Assembly (NCBI GenBank): GCA_034437555.1
Contig: DAOTTQ010000008.1
Coordinates: 146,610 to 210,609 of the forward strand
Origin: JANWYT01 sp034437555
Lineage (GTDB): Bacteria > Chloroflexota > Anaerolineae > Aggregatilineales > Phototrophicaceae
DNA length: 64,000 nt
Direction: 5' to 3'
Shown: piece after piece, positions 1-8,490 of the stretch
How the letters are laid out: each line of letters opens with the position of its first letter
How positions within the stretch are numbered: position 1 is the first letter of the stretch
Notes under the pieces: generated by a model
Seen by the model: the letters and a program-made list of their open reading frames with translations, nothing else
What the model was told of the DNA's origin: nothing
Databases searched by the model: none
Program-made: the position numbers and the translations under genes

Positions 1-669
1 GCGAATGGTGTTTTTGGGGTCAACATAAGGGACAATCTTCCATTCATCCACCGTAAGGTGAATGCCCTTAAACTTCTGTTTTGCATTTTCGGCAAAGCGC
101 AGGCTATCTTCAAGGTCGCCAACAATTTTATCTAGCTCTTTGGCTTCGTTTAGTCGCCGAGAACCCTCAATAATGACGTTCTGCAAGTCAATAGGAACAA
201 GGATATGTTCATTAGACAAGTTCGCTTCATCTTCAAAGCGGAAGGGACCCTCACCCCAAGACATTAAGCTATACACAATGTCTAAGAAGTGTTGGCGCAC
301 ACAGGCTAAAATATCGGATTGTGTTACATAACGCGCCCCAATTAAGCGCATTGCCAGCCCTTTATCGCCCGTATTGCCCATCTTTTGCTTTAATAGCTTG
401 GCTTGTTCGTTGTTCAGTTTTCCCGCACGGTTTAACACCGATACCAAGCTACCTTCTTGGTCGGCAAGATTGGCATACACCAGCTTGCCCGCATGGAACG
501 ATACTCTCGCACGTTCTGCGCCGGGTGCCATCTTCGGGTGGTTCATCGCGTCCATTTCACCTGTTGGAAGGCTCTCAAAAATAGTGAGCATGCCAGTACG
601 GCGCGACAAATTGACGAGATTTAATAATTGGGTCGTGCTGAAGTCACGGATATTGCCTTGAAGTGGCAT
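1..669 (-). CDS. DUF4388-domain protein, 3' end cut by window edge
   Basis: An open frame reads leftward from an ATG at 669 to base 1 with no stop, giving 223 codons of a longer protein. The N-terminus (MPLQGNIRDFSTTQLLNLVN) and the following RRTGMLTIF, a FHAGKLVYA strand and a G-x-KGLAMRLIGA-like segment match the layout of DUF4388 (PatA-N type) domains. In that family they form a small fold found in proteins of regulatory or gliding systems. After about residue 130 comes a WGEGPFRFED segment and then a charged, probably helical stretch. No function can be given beyond the domain. The gene is transcribed away from the DUF3048 gene on its right and is separated from it by 526 bases. Confidence 0.75.
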   Translation of the reverse strand, partial: MPLQGNIRDFSTTQLLNLVNLSRRTGMLTIFESLPTGEMDAMNHPKMAPGAERARVSFHAGKLVYANLADQEGSLVSVLNRAGKLNNEQAKLLKQKMGNTGDKGLAMRLIGARYVTQSDILACVRQHFLDIVYSLMSWGEGPFRFEDEANLSNEHILVPIDLQNVIIEGSRRLNEAKELDKIVGDLEDSLRFAENAKQKFKGIHLTVDEWKIVPYVDPKNTIR

Positions 670-1195
670 AGATGCCCCCTGATTAGGTTCAATGTTGTTT
701 TTTCATCAGGCACAAAACGCTATAGCGATTATAGCTTGCCCCCCGTTTATCGTCAACATACCCACAAAAGTGGCACAACGAAACGCGGAGGTGCAATCTA
801 CTTTATTCTAATGCCAAACGCCAAATAGAACAAACGATATGTTCTTTAACTATCCATAGGGGTAACCCATCATTGTAGTTCGGCAGGATGGGGGAAACTG
901 TGGGGAATCGACTTTAGCGAAAAAGGCAATTCAGGGGATGTTTCTATTGGGATATCTACCAAGTAATTCTGACGACAAAAGAGAATACAAACTTTAAGAT
1001 AACGGCGCAACAAAAGCAAAGGTAGGAATAATCTTCTAGCAGTATACCATACCATCAAATCTGTATCACGTTTGGCACTATTACAAGATTGACGCGCTTG
1101 GGGCAAGGGTATCTTTTCAATCCGCCTGTTTTACTTTTGCCAATGATGCTTTATTCTAATGCCAAACGCCAGATAGAACAAACAAGGAGGTTCTA
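670..1195. other. 526-bp intergenic region with a 35-bp duplicated leader
   Basis: This gap lies between the divergent DUF4388 and DUF3048 genes. It holds two near-identical 35-base direct copies (801-835 and 1149-1183, one mismatch). The second runs straight into the ribosome binding site of the DUF3048 gene. The 313 bases between the copies carry only weak open frames, the longest on the minus strand at 870-1106. That frame has no visible ribosome binding site or family resemblance, so I do not call it a gene. Confidence 0.6.
801..1183. repeat. 35-bp direct repeat pair (801-835, 1149-1183)
   Basis: Both copies begin CTTTATTCTAATGCCAAACG and end in ATAGAACAAAC, differing only by A/G near position 24. 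They are 348 bp apart start to start. The right copy abuts AAGGAGG and the TTG start of the downstream lipoprotein gene. The left copy runs into GATATGTTC, and TTC also follows the right copy after AAGGAGG. This is consistent with a segment having been inserted into, or duplicated with, the original leader. Confidence 0.7.
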
Positions 1196-2392
1196 TTGAC
1201 TACTCTTAAACGCTATCTTATTGTAGTGGTGTGCGTATTGGCAACCACCGCCTGTTTCACCCTTAGCCAAGAAGAACCCACACCCGAAACCACGCCCACC
1301 CCCCAACCGCTCCTAGAAGGCGCAATCGCCTATCCCTATCCGGAAAATGTGAACCCACTCACAGGGTTGCCCGTAGATGACCCCAACACGCTTAACCGCC
1401 GTCCCATCATCGTTAAAGTGTCTAATTCGCCCGCGCTAGTGCGCCCCCAAAGTGGCATTAGCCTTGCCGATGTGGTGTATGAACACTATACCGAAGTGGG
1501 CATTACGCGCTTTAGTGCGGTGTTTTACACCCATGCGCCACAACGTGTAGGGTCAATTAGAAGCGCACGCCTTATTGATTATGAGCTGGCTGTCATCTAT
1601 CAAGGGCTACTCGCATTTGCGGGCGCAAGCATTGGGATTGATAAGCGCATTTATGGCAGTGAGTATGTAATAAACGACCTGTGCAAAGCGCGTGAAGATA
1701 AAGAACAATGCACGCAAGAAGTGAATGTTGTGGGACCTCCCAACGCTATCCCGCCGTCTGATTTTGTGGAACGCGCCTATAAAGCCGTTCTATTGGGTGC
1801 GCCCAGTTTTTATCGTGATGAAGCTGTTGCTGTGCCACATAATTTATTTGCTAACCTTGTGGCATTGTGGGAACGCGCAGAACGCGATGGCAACGCCCAA
1901 AAACCCGACCTAAACGGCATGGTGTTTCATCTGCAACCGCCCGCCAATAATGATGGCGTAGGCATTTTTGCCCAAGTGCGCTATTTAACCACGTTTGTAG
2001 AATGGCACTATGACCCCGCCACCAACAAATACTATCGCTCTAGCGATGGGCAACCGCACTTTGACGTACTGACCGATACGCAAATTAGCGCAGATAACGT
2101 CCTCATCATTAACGCGGGGCATTATCTAACGGATATTGTCGAAAGTCTTGGCGCAAATAACACCATTCATTGGAGCGCACAAATTACCATTTGGTCACGG
2201 GGCAACGCGGTTCTCTTAAGGGATGGCGTGCGCTACACGGGCTATTGGGTGCGCGATAGTCGTCCAGAAATGATGACGTTCTATCAGGAAGACGGCACGC
2301 CATTCTACTTTAAGCCTGGCAATACATGGGTGCAAGTCTTACCGTTTGACGAGCAAATGAACCCTGAATATGAGTGGGTAAAAGTAGAATAA
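1196..2392 (+). CDS. DUF3048-domain lipoprotein
   Basis: A 398-residue exported lipoprotein. Residues 1-19 form a signal peptide ending in a lipobox (LATTAC, Cys20), and a Pro/Thr-rich spacer follows. The body has the DUF3048 (YerB-like) hallmarks: NPLTGLPVDD near residue 55, RPIIVKVSNSP, PQSGISLADVVYEHYTE, RFSAVFY and RVGSIRSARLID. The TTG start at 1196 is chosen because AAGGAGG ends five bases upstream and because it places the lipobox correctly. The family is common in Firmicutes and Chloroflexota envelopes and its biochemical function is unknown. It is followed after 61 bases by the protease gene, with a TATAAT box in between, so the two are probably transcribed separately as well as in series. 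Confidence 0.85.
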   Translation: MTTLKRYLIVVVCVLATTACFTLSQEEPTPETTPTPQPLLEGAIAYPYPENVNPLTGLPVDDPNTLNRRPIIVKVSNSPALVRPQSGISLADVVYEHYTEVGITRFSAVFYTHAPQRVGSIRSARLIDYELAVIYQGLLAFAGASIGIDKRIYGSEYVINDLCKAREDKEQCTQEVNVVGPPNAIPPSDFVERAYKAVLLGAPSFYRDEAVAVPHNLFANLVALWERAERDGNAQKPDLNGMVFHLQPPANNDGVGIFAQVRYLTTFVEWHYDPATNKYYRSSDGQPHFDVLTDTQISADNVLIINAGHYLTDIVESLGANNTIHWSAQITIWSRGNAVLLRDGVRYTGYWVRDSRPEMMTFYQEDGTPFYFKPGNTWVQVLPFDEQMNPEYEWVKVE

Positions 2393-2408
2393 GAATGTTC
2401 TTTCAGGC

Positions 2409-2414
2409 TATAAT
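2409..2414 (+). promoter_or_regulatory. -10 box upstream of the zinc-ribbon protease gene
   Basis: A perfect TATAAT lies 40 bases before the ATG of the downstream gene, in a 61-base spacer. No good -35 hexamer is visible at 16-18 bases, so this is a tentative promoter. Confidence 0.4.
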
Positions 2415-2453
2415 GGAGCTATTATGCCCATGTCGCATTAAAGGCACAGCCCT

Positions 2454-3824
2454 ATGATTGACCGTAACTTTGAACAAGCCATGCAAGCCATCCAAAGTGG
2501 CAACCTAGAAGAAGGGGCGCGTTTGCTTCGCATTTTGCTTAAAGAGGAAATGCCCCCTAACATTCGCGCCGTGGCGTTGATGTGGTTAGCCGAAACCAAC
2601 CCGGATATGTCCTTTAAGATTGAGTGCTATCGGCAAGCTATTTCTGCCGACCCTAGCAATACGACAGTGAGTGAACGCCTTAGCGTGCTATTGGCTTCAC
2701 AATTGCCACCCTCTAACCCGTATACGGCAGGCAATACTCCCTCACAGGGCATGCCTCCCGTAAATCCTAACGCGCCCTATAACCCGTATACGGCAGGCAA
2801 CACCCCTTCACAGGGCATGCCTCCCGTAAATCCTAACGCGCCCTATAACCCGTATACGGCAGGCAATACTCCCTCACAGGGCATGCCTCCCGTAAATCCT
2901 AACGCGCCCTATAACCCTTACACCGCTGGCAATACTCCCTCACAAGGCATGCCTCCCGTAAATCCTAACGCGCCTTATGGCTCGCAAGGGCTTTCGGTCA
3001 ACCCAAATGACCCGCATTTTGGGGCAAGCACTATGCCAATCGACATTGCCGAAGCACAGCGCACTGTAGGCATTTCTGGGGGTGTAAACGGTAGTGCGAC
3101 AGGCTTCTTTATTGCCCATACAGGTATTATTGCCACCACACGGCACGCCATTGACGCACAAACCAGCGTCCGAGTGGAATTGATGGACAAGCGCACCCTA
3201 GAAGGAACAGTCATTCGCTCGTTCACTAGCCTTGATTTGGCGTTGATTCGTGTGAACGCTAACGTGCGCCAATTGCTCCGCGCCACCACGTCGCCCGTTT
3301 TAATGGACAACACGCCCCTGATTGCCATTACACATGGTGGCGAGGGTATCCGTACTGCCAAACGTGCCACACGCCAAGAAACCGCGCCTCATTGGATACC
3401 CACCATGATTAACAGCGTTCCCAATGATAGCGGGGGCAATCCGATGATTGAAAGTAACGGAACGTTGGTAGGGATGCTTACGCGCAATCACTTTGGCACA
3501 AATGGCTATTTTTACGCGCTACACATCACCGCCATTTACCAAGCCCTTCAGCTTTATGAGCAAGAAGTGGCACAATTTAACGGTGCAGAAGCGGTGTATT
3601 GCCCCCAATGTGGCGCGTTAAGCCGTGCAAAAAGCATGGGCGGGCATTATTGTGAAACGTGCGGAAGCACCCTACCCTACGCCTTACAGCTCATTCGCCA
3701 GCCCAACCCCGCCACGGCGGTACTATATGGCGAACATCTCTTTGCACCCTGTACCTATTGTGGGGCGCGAGTGGGCAAGTACGACGAAAAGTGCTTGCGT
3801 TGTGACAACAATAAGCAACCCTAA
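2454..3824 (+). CDS. Trypsin-like serine protease with Pro-rich repeats and two zinc ribbons
   Basis: 456 residues, no signal peptide or membrane span, so probably cytoplasmic. Residues 1-80 are helical and TPR-like. Residues 88-175 are four exact copies of a 22-residue Pro/Asn-rich repeat starting NPYTAGNTPSQG. Residues of about 200-365 resemble a trypsin-fold protease. A plausible triad is His231 (TTRHAID), Asp261 (SLDLALIRV) and Ser326 (NDSGGNPM), all present although the flanking motifs are degenerate. The C-terminus has two Cys4 zinc ribbons (CPQCG with CETCG, then CTYCG with CLRCD). Protease and zinc-ribbon together are unusual. A regulatory or stress-sensing role is an inference. Activity is likely but not certain, because the usual GNSGGP is altered. 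Confidence 0.7.
   Translation: MIDRNFEQAMQAIQSGNLEEGARLLRILLKEEMPPNIRAVALMWLAETNPDMSFKIECYRQAISADPSNTTVSERLSVLLASQLPPSNPYTAGNTPSQGMPPVNPNAPYNPYTAGNTPSQGMPPVNPNAPYNPYTAGNTPSQGMPPVNPNAPYNPYTAGNTPSQGMPPVNPNAPYGSQGLSVNPNDPHFGASTMPIDIAEAQRTVGISGGVNGSATGFFIAHTGIIATTRHAIDAQTSVRVELMDKRTLEGTVIRSFTSLDLALIRVNANVRQLLRATTSPVLMDNTPLIAITHGGEGIRTAKRATRQETAPHWIPTMINSVPNDSGGNPMIESNGTLVGMLTRNHFGTNGYFYALHITAIYQALQLYEQEVAQFNGAEAVYCPQCGALSRAKSMGGHYCETCGSTLPYALQLIRQPNPATAVLYGEHLFAPCTYCGARVGKYDEKCLRCDNNKQP
2715..2978 (+). repeat. Four tandem 66-bp coding repeats
   Basis: Copies at 2715-2780, 2781-2846, 2847-2912 and 2913-2978, each encoding the same 22 residues. Relative to copy one, copy two has three changes and copy four has six, and every one of them is synonymous. 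Confidence 0.95.
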
Positions 3825-3903
3825 TTTGCGGCAAAAACACCATTAGCAATTGAAATGAAGAGCGAAAACCTAAACGCAACGATTAAAGAGAAGGATATCA
3901 CAC

Positions 3904-4371
3904 ATGGGCTTTTTTGGGTGGGGCGGTAACAAGCCAAAGCAAACCAATTTACAAAGCGTTCTGGAAGCCATAGAACATATTCTGCAAACGGCGGGCGTAA
4001 ACCTTACCGAAAGTCGGCAGAAGAACATCGAGGGCATTGGCTGGAAATTTAAGCAAGGCTCGGCAACAATAGAAATTTACCTTGCAGAAAAAGCGGGCAA
4101 GCACTATTTTCAGGTGCTATCCCCCATTATGTATGTGCCTCAAAGCGGCTTATTGCCGTTCTATCGGCGATTGCTAGAAATGAACATGCTCATTGCCAGC
4201 CTAAAGTTTGGCATCTACGGCGACATTGTGATGGTGTTCCATGAACGCCCCACCGACGGCTTAGACTATGTCGAAGCGATGGAAATTATCACCGAAATTG
4301 CCCAAACCGCCGATGAATACGACAACGCGCTGGTGCATGAGTTTGGTGGACGCTTGTATCAGGGCTTATAA
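3904..4371 (+). CDS. YbjN-like domain protein
   Basis: A 155-residue soluble protein. After a short Gly/Trp/Lys head it has an alpha/beta pattern resembling YbjN and type III secretion chaperone-like folds: a helix (LQSVLEAIEHILQTAGVNL), strands (GWKFKQGSATIEIYL, HYFQVLSPIMYVP), then a long helix through LLEMNMLIASLKFGIYGD and VMVFHERPT. Proteins of this type in Chloroflexota are annotated only as YbjN-domain, and no catalytic residues are apparent. The ATG is preceded by GAGAAGGAT. It lies 79 bases after the protease gene, on the same strand, and ends in a strong shared terminator. Confidence 0.6.
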   Translation: MGFFGWGGNKPKQTNLQSVLEAIEHILQTAGVNLTESRQKNIEGIGWKFKQGSATIEIYLAEKAGKHYFQVLSPIMYVPQSGLLPFYRRLLEMNMLIASLKFGIYGDIVMVFHERPTDGLDYVEAMEIITEIAQTADEYDNALVHEFGGRLYQGL

Positions 4372-4373
4372 CG

Positions 4374-4404
4374 AAAGAGACGCACAGCGTTTGTGCGTCT
4401 CTTT
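4374..4404. terminator. Bidirectional terminator between convergent genes
   Basis: A perfect 13-bp stem (AAAGAGACGCACA and its complement) around a 5-base loop. The terminal A/T runs on both sides suit termination of both the YbjN-like gene and the kinase gene. Confidence 0.9.
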
Positions 4405-4410
4405 AATAGG

Positions 4411-7400
4411 CTAGTCCTCTTCTTTGTTGTCGTCCTCTGGTTGATAGTCAACCTTTGTTCTTAGGTCGGGCGCGGGTGGCTCTTCGGGCTTCAGCAAGCC
4501 CGTTTGTATTTTAATGACAGGGCGTGATGGCGTTTTGGGCTTTTCTTCGCCCCCTTGTGGGTCAATCTCTGTTTTTAAGTCGGGCTTGGTTGCACTCTTT
4601 GGCTTAGAACCAAGCTGAATCTTAAGCGAGGGACGCGGTGTAGCTTGTGTTTTTGGCGCGCCCTCATCCGATTTGCTCGTTTTCTTAATAGCCCCCAAGT
4701 CAATTTTCATGCGTGATGCAGGACGAGACAAGTTGGCAGGAGGCTTACCTGCATCCAATGAAGTTTTAAGGTCAGAGGGTGCAGGGGCAGGTGTGTTGAT
4801 GTCAAATTCTGTTTTTAGCTCTGGCGATGGCACAGAAGCGTTTGCTTGCGGGATAGGGACATCCAGCGGTTCTTGCTCGGTGTGTAAGTTATACGATACC
4901 GCCAAGGCAGGCGCGCGCTGTACGTTAATTGCTACGGGTAGCTCAGAAAGTTCGTCAACGATAGGCTTGGTGACAGGTTGCTCACGGACAACCGTCTCTG
5001 GCGTGGGGGCAACCACAGGCGTGGGCGCAACAGGCACAGAAGCAAACGCGATGCGCGGTAATCTAAAGCGCGATGCTTCTAGTTCTAGCCACACGGGCGC
5101 AAGCGCAAACGCCATAAATGCCAAGTTTGCTATGGCTTGCACGGTCATGCTGGCAGGCACAACGCCAAACAACGCCACCACATACCACAAGCCAATCAAT
5201 GACACCAGCAATAAGCCACCCCACAATTGACGGCGTAACGCGCCCCACGCGCCTAACCCGATGAGCAACGTCCACGCCAGCCAAAAGACCACTGAACCTG
5301 CTTCAAAAAGGGCGGGGAAACCGCCTTCTTGGCTTATTGTGCGGGCAAGAAGGGCATCATAGGCAAAACCGCCTGCTACCAAGAGCATACCCAACGTCAC
5401 CAAGCCATAACCGCCCCACCTTGCCCAACGCCAGACTGCCATAGCACACACAAACACAGCAAATCCCCACGCGCTCCACCCCACACCCCAAATAAGGTCG
5501 GCGTGCGCTTGGAACAGCGATAAAACGGCGAATAAGCCCCCCATAAAGAGCGCGTACAACAACATGCCCGTTAGCCAGCCATCACGGGGCGCATGACGTG
5601 CTTTTGCGTTGCCTATCCAGCTGGCAATGCCTTGATACGTCGTTTGCACGTATGCCCCCAACGCAATCACAAGAGCTAAAGGAATCCCTAGCGTTAGCAC
5701 TTGGTCGGGGAAGCGATACGTGAGAAGGGTATCACGCACGCCATTTTCGCCCAATTCTTTTTGTGGGGCAACAAATGCGCTTGGCACATAGTGGTCAACG
5801 CCCAAAACTTCGAGTGTGCCAAAGATGGCTTGGGTACTCATAACGCCCACAATCACAAATGGTACAAGCGCACCCAACAAAAACGCTAGGGATTGGATAC
5901 GCTGCATCAAGAACACCAATACCACGCTTAAAATCATGCTGCCATAGTACCAAAGATTAATGTGATCCCATGTGATAAAGTTTTGGCTATAAATGGTCAC
6001 GTAGCCATGCCAAATAACGCCCGCCCACGCCACGCCTAACGCCAAGCTTAGCGCAGTTTTAGTGCGTGTGGGCAAGTGTACCAGGGGGGCATCGGTGACA
6101 AATTTTGAGTGTGGAATAAGGTTTCCTACGTAGGCACCAATGAGCAAGCCCACGCCTGCAAACGGGAAGTAATTAAACGCCGGTAGCCATAGTGAGCCGT
6201 CGGGCTGAATACAGAAGTAATCTTGCAAACAGTAATTAGGGAACGATGCCAAAATGGGCAAAAATGTAAGCAGGGCGGGCAAAAACAGCGCACGCCATCC
6301 GCGCACATTAAGCACCGCCACAAATACAAAGCCCAAAGCCAAGCCCGCGCCACCGGTACGCATTAAGTCCCAGCCGGGAATTTTTGAGAAGTAAAACCAG
6401 CGAATACCGCCCCATGCCAACATGCCCACCAAGACACCCAGCACACCGCTAAACAGTAACCGCAACCACCACACCCAAAAGCCACGCAATCGGCGCGAAA
6501 ATTCATCCGTCACCAAAACGACAATACCCACAAACACGCCCATCACCAAGCCGGCGGCAATGGTATTGCCCCAGCGTTGGGGTGTAAACAAGGATTGCGA
6601 GAAGTAGGTGCTGTAAATATGTGCGCCAAACGCAATCCATCCGCCCAGCAATGCCAGCGTAAAGCGCAAAATGCTATCTAGTGGGTTAGAGGTTAGCCGC
6701 CTGATGGTATTCGTTAGCCACGCATAAAGCCGCGCCTGCCGTGAGACCACATCGGGTAAATTAGGCGTTTCATCACGCACAAACGCCAACGCTTGCAATG
6801 CCCCTGTGCGCTTATTGCGCTGTTCATTGGCTAAAAACCGTACCGCCGTTAGCGAGTGCATCTTGCCAATGGTACGCGAGGCAGCTTCGGCAACCACAGG
6901 CGTGCTAGTGTCTAGGGCTTGTTCGGCAACCATCAAATCAATTTCAGGCGAGTAAACGCCTTCGTTCCATTCGGCTTGGGGCTGAATTTCAATGCCCAAG
7001 CGCGTCATAGAGGATAGCAACCGCCCCCTAAACTGTGATTGTATTTGGTAACGCATGGTGGGCTTCATCAGGCGCGTGCGCGTCCCTAGCACTTGTAGGG
7101 CAGCCAATCGTGCGGTGGTATCGGCTTCTATTTCTAGGGCTTGCGCCACCAATTTAGGAATAACGGGGCTGTGTTCGTCATCGGGCAAGGTTTCTAAACG
7201 ATATAGGGCGCGAATCCGCGCCGGTGTACTGCCTGTGCGAAGCGTGTGCAAGCACACCCAACGACGTTGCTCATCGTGACAACGTTCCCACCAATACGCC
7301 ATTTCATAGTCATGTTCTAGCGCACCACGCAAAAGCATCTGATACCCGGTTGCGTCAATGTCTAGCCCGTAGAAGTGCGATTCTTGATAATAGCCACTCA

Positions 7401-8403
7401 TCAGCATAAAGTGGGTTAGGCTAACGATGAAACGCCCTTGCCCCCCCGCCCAATTATACCGAGCGCGTGTATATAGGTCTACGGCTTCTAGCAGGTCGTT
7501 ATCGCCCAGTTTAATCAGGCGTTCTGTTTCCATTGTCAGCGATTCTAGCGTTGAGAGGTCTATTTTATCGCTAGCTTTTGCCACCGTCACGCTAAGGGCG
7601 GAGGGTTGTAACACCGCTTGCAGTTCTCGCATAATTTCTATCAGGCGTGTGTACCGTCTTTCGGGGTCACGATGTGTGCCTTTGCGAAGCGTTTCGGTAA
7701 CTTCTGTGGGCAATTCGCTAATTTCGGGCATTTCTTCGCCATTTTGTAGCTGGCGCAACGCCAAAGGCACAGTGCCATCAAAGGGCAAACGCCCCGTGAG
7801 CATGTGATACAGCATGATGCAAAAGCTGTACAAATCGGCGCGGTGGTCAATCATTTCAGAGGTCAGTTGCTCTGGCGCCATATATAGCAATGTACCACTG
7901 CCGGGGTTGCGTGCGCGTCCTTCTTTGTCTAGTACCGTTGCCAGCCCAAAATCGGCTAAATAGGGTGAACGCGAGCTATCCATGAGGATATTCGGTGGCT
8001 TAAGGTCTAGGTGAATAATTTTGTTGGCGTGGGCATAGTCTAGAGCTTCGGCGATAGCGTTACCAATGCGAAGCGTCTCATCCAGCGAAAGGGGGTTTTT
8101 CTCTAGCAAATCCTCTAAAGAGCCACCCGTCACAAGGCGCATCACAATATAAAGGTTGCCCTCATGTTCGCCAAAATCGTAAATGGGCAAAATATGGGGG
8201 TGTTCCATCTGCGCAATGGTTTGGGCTTCTTTGCTAAACAACTGCATGGGGTCAATGTCGGGTGATAGCCCAACGGCAATGGTTTTAATCGCCACCATAC
8301 GGCGCAAGCGATTATCTTTTGCCGACCACACATCCGCCATACCACCGCGCCCGATGTGTTCGATAACGTTGTATTGCTTGTTGATAATTGCCCCAACATC
8401 CAT
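4411..8403 (-). CDS. Giant membrane Ser/Thr protein kinase
   Basis: 1330 residues. Residues 10-270 form a Hanks-type kinase: glycine loop GRGGMADV, Lys40 in VAIKTI, catalytic HLDLKPPN with Asp133, DFG at 151-153 and APEQL. The HRD arginine is Leu, so it is a non-RD kinase. Residues of about 330-590 are helical and HEAT-like. About 16 hydrophobic segments follow (roughly 610-1150), then a disordered Pro/Lys-rich tail that alternates short motifs of the type DLKTEID and LKIQLG. The ATG at 8403 has AAGGA four bases upstream. An in-frame TTG at 8451 lacks any ribosome binding site. The kinase head is presumably cytoplasmic. Substrates are unknown. The preceding hyuB gene is 87 bases away and unrelated in function. 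Confidence 0.85.
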   Translation of the reverse strand: MDVGAIINKQYNVIEHIGRGGMADVWSAKDNRLRRMVAIKTIAVGLSPDIDPMQLFSKEAQTIAQMEHPHILPIYDFGEHEGNLYIVMRLVTGGSLEDLLEKNPLSLDETLRIGNAIAEALDYAHANKIIHLDLKPPNILMDSSRSPYLADFGLATVLDKEGRARNPGSGTLLYMAPEQLTSEMIDHRADLYSFCIMLYHMLTGRLPFDGTVPLALRQLQNGEEMPEISELPTEVTETLRKGTHRDPERRYTRLIEIMRELQAVLQPSALSVTVAKASDKIDLSTLESLTMETERLIKLGDNDLLEAVDLYTRARYNWAGGQGRFIVSLTHFMLMSGYYQESHFYGLDIDATGYQMLLRGALEHDYEMAYWWERCHDEQRRWVCLHTLRTGSTPARIRALYRLETLPDDEHSPVIPKLVAQALEIEADTTARLAALQVLGTRTRLMKPTMRYQIQSQFRGRLLSSMTRLGIEIQPQAEWNEGVYSPEIDLMVAEQALDTSTPVVAEAASRTIGKMHSLTAVRFLANEQRNKRTGALQALAFVRDETPNLPDVVSRQARLYAWLTNTIRRLTSNPLDSILRFTLALLGGWIAFGAHIYSTYFSQSLFTPQRWGNTIAAGLVMGVFVGIVVLVTDEFSRRLRGFWVWWLRLLFSGVLGVLVGMLAWGGIRWFYFSKIPGWDLMRTGGAGLALGFVFVAVLNVRGWRALFLPALLTFLPILASFPNYCLQDYFCIQPDGSLWLPAFNYFPFAGVGLLIGAYVGNLIPHSKFVTDAPLVHLPTRTKTALSLALGVAWAGVIWHGYVTIYSQNFITWDHINLWYYGSMILSVVLVFLMQRIQSLAFLLGALVPFVIVGVMSTQAIFGTLEVLGVDHYVPSAFVAPQKELGENGVRDTLLTYRFPDQVLTLGIPLALVIALGAYVQTTYQGIASWIGNAKARHAPRDGWLTGMLLYALFMGGLFAVLSLFQAHADLIWGVGWSAWGFAVFVCAMAVWRWARWGGYGLVTLGMLLVAGGFAYDALLARTISQEGGFPALFEAGSVVFWLAWTLLIGLGAWGALRRQLWGGLLLVSLIGLWYVVALFGVVPASMTVQAIANLAFMAFALAPVWLELEASRFRLPRIAFASVPVAPTPVVAPTPETVVREQPVTKPIVDELSELPVAINVQRAPALAVSYNLHTEQEPLDVPIPQANASVPSPELKTEFDINTPAPAPSDLKTSLDAGKPPANLSRPASRMKIDLGAIKKTSKSDEGAPKTQATPRPSLKIQLGSKPKSATKPDLKTEIDPQGGEEKPKTPSRPVIKIQTGLLKPEEPPAPDLRTKVDYQPEDDNKEED

Positions 8404-8490
8404 TACATCCTTGCCTTTTCTGCTTAACTCCACATCTTGAGTATAGGGCAAAATGACTTTTCACACACGCACTTGGCGTTAGGGTTTGGT

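Noticed and set aside
2..828. Plus-strand open frames at the left edge
   Set aside because: They are shadows of the minus-strand DUF4388 gene, which has clear domain sequence and a proper start at 669.
870..1106. 78-codon minus-strand open frame
   Set aside because: No ribosome binding site, no recognisable domain, and it lies inside the putative inserted segment.
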